Positions 60,793-64,000 of a DNA stretch of 64,000 nucleotides are shown in pieces; position 1 is the first letter of the stretch; the number at the start of each line of letters is the position of its first letter. Location of the stretch: contig JAEWZX010000019.1 of assembly GCA_023394965.1 (NCBI GenBank), positions 131,356 through 195,355 on the forward strand. The letters run 5' to 3'. This DNA comes from Pseudomonadota bacterium. Its GTDB lineage: Bacteria > Pseudomonadota > Alphaproteobacteria > Sphingomonadales > Sphingomonadaceae. The position numbers were made by a program, and so were the translations under genes. The notes beneath the pieces were generated by a model. The model made no database searches. It was not told where the DNA came from and saw only the letters and a program-made list of their open reading frames with translations.

Positions 60793-61743
60793 ATGGAAAC
60801 GCGGGCAAATCACGTTTGGGTTGGGGCGGTCTCGCTGGTGATCCTCGGCGCGCTCGCGCTGTTTATCGTCTGGCTGGCACGGCTGGGTGGCGGCGCGCAG
60901 AACGAATACGACATCTTCTTCAAGCAGTCCGTATCGGGCCTGGCCAATGGCAGCGGGGTCGATTTCTCCGGCGTGCCGGTGGGCCAGGTCACGCAGATCG
61001 AACTGTGGGACAAGGACCCCGAATTCGTCCGCGTCCGGATCAAGGTGAAGGACAGTGTGCCGATCCTGGTCGGCACCACGGCCACCATTCAGGGCAGCTT
61101 TACAGGCGTGTCGACCATTACGCTGGACGGCGCGCGTACCGGTGCCCCGCCGATTTCCTGCGAAACCACGGCCTGCACCGAAGGTGTACCGATTATCCCG
61201 CCCACTGCGGGTGGCGGCTTCGGGGCGGTTCTGGCCAGTGCACCGCTGCTTCTGGAACGCCTTGCCACGCTGACCGAGCGTCTGACCGTCCTGCTGAGCG
61301 ATCGCAATCAGGAAGAAATTTCGCAGATTCTCGCCAACACCAATGCAGCGACTGCAGGCTTTGCCGCGGCAGCACCTCAGCTGGAACGGACGATGGCCGA
61401 ACTACAGGTCACCCTGCGCGAAGCGGCCGAAGCGCTCGACCAGTTCGAGAAGGTGACGGCATCGACCGATCGGATCCTCAATCAGGAAGGCGAAGCCATC
61501 GCCCGGGATCTGCGTTCGACGCTGGAATCCGCCAGTGGCGCGGCCAAGGCTCTGGAAGAAACACTGAACGAAGCGCGGCCGGCGACGAAGCAGCTGACCG
61601 AAAGCACGCTGCCGGCAGCAGAAGCGACGCTGCGCGATCTGCGCGCTACCAGCAAGGCGCTGCGCGACGTGACCGAAAAGATTGACGAAAAGGGTGCCGG
61701 CGCGCTGCTGTCGAGCCAGCCATTGCCCGATTACAAGCCGTGA
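60793..61743 (+). CDS. MlaD-type MCE protein
   Basis: A 316-residue periplasmic lipid-shuttling protein. One N-terminal membrane helix (about residues 9-28) anchors it, and a single MCE domain covers about 38-117 (VSGLANGSGVDFSGVPVGQV, TTATIQGSFTGVSTITLDG). The C-terminal half is a long helical coiled region (LLERLATLTERLTVLLSDRN, ESASGAAKALEETLNEARPA), longer than in E. coli MlaD, so a bridge across the periplasm is possible. It belongs to the same operon; there is no separate MlaC in the window. Confidence 0.93.
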   Translation: METRANHVWVGAVSLVILGALALFIVWLARLGGGAQNEYDIFFKQSVSGLANGSGVDFSGVPVGQVTQIELWDKDPEFVRVRIKVKDSVPILVGTTATIQGSFTGVSTITLDGARTGAPPISCETTACTEGVPIIPPTAGGGFGAVLASAPLLLERLATLTERLTVLLSDRNQEEISQILANTNAATAGFAAAAPQLERTMAELQVTLREAAEALDQFEKVTASTDRILNQEGEAIARDLRSTLESASGAAKALEETLNEARPATKQLTESTLPAAEATLRDLRATSKALRDVTEKIDEKGAGALLSSQPLPDYKP

Positions 61744-61754
61744 GGGCCCTCAGC

Positions 61755-62339
61755 ATGAAGAGCACAATCAAACTCGCCGCGCTTTTCCCGGCCCTGTTGC
61801 TGGGGGGCTGTCTCAGCTTCGGGGGTGAAACGCCCGACAGCCTGCTGACGCTGACGGCGGCGGAAACGGTGCCTGCGGGCGCAGCCATGCCCGGATCGCA
61901 GGCCAACGCTCTGGCGCTCGTCGAATTCGAAGCGGTCAAGGCGGTCGAGGTCACCCGTGTTCCGGTCCAGGTTACCGATACCGAACTGGCCTATCTGAAG
62001 GATGCCGTATGGGTTGATCGCCCGGCGCGGCTGTTCGGCCAACTGGTTGCCGAAACCATTCGTTCGCGGTCGAACCGGATGGTCGTTGCCGGAGAAGACC
62101 CGGGCGTGAATGCCACGGATCGGCTGCATGGCATCGTGCGCAGCTTCGGCTATGACGCCCGCACTGCGGAAGCAGTGGTGGTGTTCGATGCGGTGCGCAG
62201 CGGTAACGGAACCACTGTGGCGACCCGCCGCTTCGAAGCACGCGTCCCGGTTGCTGCGCCCGAGGCCGCCTTTGTCGGTCCCGCGCTTAATCAGGCCGCC
62301 AACGAAGTGGCGGGGCAGATCGCCGACTGGCTGCGTTAA
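61755..62339 (+). CDS. ABC-type transport auxiliary lipoprotein (PqiC/LetC-like)
   Basis: A 194-residue lipoprotein with signal MKSTIKLAALFPALLLGGC (lipobox LGGC) and an ABC_trans_aux domain (about 40-190), the family of PqiC. It starts 11 bases after mlaD. Such lipoproteins sit on the periplasmic face of the outer membrane next to MCE transporters. The gene takes the position where E. coli has mlaC-mlaB, which suggests a Pqi/Mkl-like variant of the pathway. ATG 61755 is preferred over the GTG at 61740. Confidence 0.88.
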   Translation: MKSTIKLAALFPALLLGGCLSFGGETPDSLLTLTAAETVPAGAAMPGSQANALALVEFEAVKAVEVTRVPVQVTDTELAYLKDAVWVDRPARLFGQLVAETIRSRSNRMVVAGEDPGVNATDRLHGIVRSFGYDARTAEAVVVFDAVRSGNGTTVATRRFEARVPVAAPEAAFVGPALNQAANEVAGQIADWLR

Positions 62340-62343
62340 CGGT

Positions 62344-63048
62344 TTAGTTTGACCGGGCCAGCGCGGTGAAAACCTGCGCGGCCGAAAAATCGTCCGCACG
62401 CCGTTTGCGCACGGCTTCGGCCTGTTCGTCCCGGCCCCATTTGTCGGCCTGCCATTCCTCTTCCAGATTGGCATCCTGCCACAGGGCCATTGGATCGTTG
62501 ATGGCATCGTCATTGGCCAGCAGGGCCACGCATAGCGATGCGGCGAGCGAAGCCATCGCCGTTATCCCGGCAAGGGCGAAATCATCCTGGGCTTGGAGAT
62601 GGCGGCGCAGCACCGCGAGCGTTTCTTCGGCCTGGGGGCGGTGGACAATCCCGCTGATGCGCTGGAACCTGACGTCCAGCCTGCCTTCCACATGTTCGAG
62701 CAGCGGTTCCCACCGGTCCTGCTGGTGGCGATACAGCGCATCTTCGGGATCGGCGCGGTAACACAGCGTGTCGGTTTCGGCATAGCCGAGCAGCTTGTCG
62801 ATCGTTGCCCCACGGTCGGGCCGAACGATGTCGATTGCGAAATCCGCGTGGTCGCGGAACAGGAACAGCTGCGGATCGATCTCGTCACCCTGCTTGTCCC
62901 ATTCATCGGCAAGGGCACGGGCCAGAATGCTGGTCGGAACCACCTGTGGTGTTTTTCCGCCCTGTGTTTTGATGGCCCGATCGTCGAGCGCGACCTGCCA
63001 GCCGCCGTCCACCTCTTCGACGGACACGTTCTTGTAGAACCGTTTCAT
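62344..63048 (-). CDS. ATP12-family F1-ATPase assembly chaperone
   Basis: A 234-residue member of the ATP12 family (PF07542), which in mitochondria binds the F1 alpha subunit during assembly; alphaproteobacteria carry the ancestor. Conserved pieces: MKRFYKNVSVEEVDGGWQVA, LARALADEWDKQGDEIDPQ, and ETDTLCYRADPEDALYRHQQ near residue 95. The start overlaps the preceding small membrane protein's stop (ATGA). It converges on the Mla operon with four bases between the stops. Confidence 0.93.
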   Translation of the reverse strand: MKRFYKNVSVEEVDGGWQVALDDRAIKTQGGKTPQVVPTSILARALADEWDKQGDEIDPQLFLFRDHADFAIDIVRPDRGATIDKLLGYAETDTLCYRADPEDALYRHQQDRWEPLLEHVEGRLDVRFQRISGIVHRPQAEETLAVLRRHLQAQDDFALAGITAMASLAASLCVALLANDDAINDPMALWQDANLEEEWQADKWGRDEQAEAVRKRRADDFSAAQVFTALARSN

Positions 63049-63269
63049 TGGCCGCTCCTCCACCGTTTGGCGAGAACCAGCGGCATGATGAAGATGTTCG
63101 TCGCGCCGAGCGCGATGAAAAGATAGCCGAGGATATCCGGCAGCGGCAGCCTGTTGGCGATGATGAAGGCGCCGGCCACGGCCAGCACTATTCCGATCAG
63201 GCGCACGCCTTGCATTGCCAAGAACCGGGCTTTTGCCGGGTCGTGCCCCTGCGCATCACGCTGGTCCAC
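63045..63269 (-). CDS. Small two-helix membrane protein, 74 residues
   Basis: Residues 20-40 (GVRLIGIVLAVAGAFIIANR) and 47-66 (ILGYLFIALGATNIFIMPLV) are membrane helices; the ends are charged. Unknown function. It overlaps the preceding HAD gene by 14 bases and the next gene by 4, so the three genes are tightly coupled. Confidence 0.8.
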   Translation of the reverse strand: MDQRDAQGHDPAKARFLAMQGVRLIGIVLAVAGAFIIANRLPLPDILGYLFIALGATNIFIMPLVLAKRWRSGQ

Positions 63270-63915
63270 GGATCATCTCTCCTAATTGAACGGCATTGTC
63301 GGCCACGGCGCTGGCACCGGTGTCGAGCAGTTCTTGCGCTTCGTGATAGCCCCAGGAAACGCCGATTGCCCGCACGCCTGCAGCCACGGCCATTTCCATG
63401 TCGAAACTGGTGTCTCCGATCATCACGGCGTCGCCCGGCGCGACCCCGGCTTCGGCAAGCGCTGCCTCCAGCATGGCTGGATCGGGCTTGGATGGGTGAC
63501 GATCCGCCGTCTGAAGCGACACGAAACGATGCCGGATACCGTGCGTGTCGAGGCAGGCGTGCAGGCCGCGATCGCTCTTCCCTGTCGCCACGGCCAGCAA
63601 CCAGTCTTCGGCCGCAAGGTCTTCGATCAGGTCGGCGATACCTGCATAAAGCGGTTCGCGTAGCGCGCCGGACAGGCGCAGATCCCGAAAGCCGACCTTA
63701 TAGGCTTCCACGACTGCGTGGCGTTGTTCGTCGCTGGCCTGGGGTGCAAGTTCGCGCAGCGCATAGGGCAGGCTGAGGCCGACCATGCGGCGCACATGAT
63801 GCCGGTCGGGCGTGGCGAGGCCGCTGCTGGCAAAGGCCAGTTCCATGGTTTCGCAGATCGCGGCCTGCCCATCCACCAGCGTACCATCGCAATCGAAGAC
63901 GACCAGGCGGTTCAT
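63256..63915 (-). CDS. HAD-family hydrolase (phosphoglycolate phosphatase-like)
   Basis: A 219-residue HAD subfamily IA phosphatase. Motif I FDCDGTLVDGQ (Asp8 nucleophile, Asp10), motif II VATGKSDRG, motif III Lys in HPSKPDPAML and motif IV MIGDTSFDMEMAVAAG. The cap region is helical, as in Gph. Substrate not certain. Linked by overlaps to the small membrane protein and ATP12, and its ATG overlaps the stop of the gene upstream (ATGA). Confidence 0.92.
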   Translation of the reverse strand: MNRLVVFDCDGTLVDGQAAICETMELAFASSGLATPDRHHVRRMVGLSLPYALRELAPQASDEQRHAVVEAYKVGFRDLRLSGALREPLYAGIADLIEDLAAEDWLLAVATGKSDRGLHACLDTHGIRHRFVSLQTADRHPSKPDPAMLEAALAEAGVAPGDAVMIGDTSFDMEMAVAAGVRAIGVSWGYHEAQELLDTGASAVADNAVQLGEMIRGPA

Positions 63916-64000
63916 GCGGCATACCTCGCGATGGATGTCGCGACGTCGCGGTGCCGGGGTTCTGCAAACGCTTTGCCAATGGCTTTACACTCGGCGGCGG
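63912..64000 (-). CDS. Partial unknown CDS, C-terminal 28 residues only
   Basis: The frame upstream of the HAD start reads to the right edge without a stop and ends AFAEPRHRDVATSIARYAA, followed by TGA that overlaps the HAD ATG (ATGA). The overlap indicates a real coupled gene, but too little is present to name it. Confidence 0.6.
   Translation of the reverse strand, partial: AAECKAIGKAFAEPRHRDVATSIARYAA

Overview
The window is a 64 kb piece of chromosome from an alphaproteobacterium, most likely a member of the Sphingomonadales close to the Erythrobacteraceae. The grounds are the high GC content, the ChpT phosphotransferase, RpoH with an intact RpoH box, the F1-assembly chaperone ATP12, TonB-receptor style, and many small conserved-unknown families (DUF1761, DUF2721, DUF3297, DUF418) typical of that group. 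No prophage, IS transposase, integron or CRISPR array is visible. Nearly all of it is core-genome housekeeping DNA. The most accessory-looking stretch is the tetR/ribD-like pair at about 40.0-41.7 kb beside rnpB.

Layout. 0-10 kb: partial zwf, a transglutaminase-like protease, a 12-codon peptide gene, a CHASE2-EAL phosphodiesterase, rimO, a K+ channel, and the coupled pair serS-surE. 10-21 kb: tRNA-Val(CAC), sppA, pyrB with a catalytically dead dihydroorotase homologue, a three-gene unit parA/ribbon-helix-helix/SPOR-TPR lipoprotein facing a second SPOR protein, a DUF418 membrane protein, and bfd-bfr for iron storage. 21-33 kb: der, a CHAP protein, small unknowns, tRNA-Leu(TAG), trigger factor with a histone-like tail, a cation/proton antiporter, a TonB-dependent receptor, then clpP and clpX. 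33-42 kb: a metal efflux CDF, mtgA, an HxlR/SDR divergent pair, rpoH, rluD, a JAMM protease, chpT, a peptidoglycan amidase, tetR/ribD-like and rnpB. 42-55 kb: a metallophosphatase, outer-membrane and SIMPL proteins, gloA, nhaA, an NfrB/NfrA-like pair, a TSUP/TIGR02186 pair, a HerA-like ATPase, MATE and queE. 55-64 kb: valS with an in-frame palindromic insertion, a four-gene Mla-type lipid transport operon, atp12 and a HAD phosphatase.

Themes. Protein quality control is concentrated here (tig, clpP, clpX, rpoH, sppA, a JAMM protease). So is envelope work (mtgA, amidase, two SPOR proteins, the Mla operon). Two CtrA-like sites and chpT point to cell-cycle control. Several operons are translationally coupled through ATGA, GTGA or TGATG junctions.

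The best candidates for something new are: the chromosomal parA/RHH/SPOR module, which looks like a septum- or pole-linked positioning system; the palindromic repeat that adds about 31 residues to valyl-tRNA synthetase; the PAKKA-repeat tail on trigger factor; the 12-residue Trp-rich peptide gene; the PyrC pseudoenzyme; and the concentric palindromes over the tetR/ribD promoter. All calls come from reading the sequence; no database search was run.
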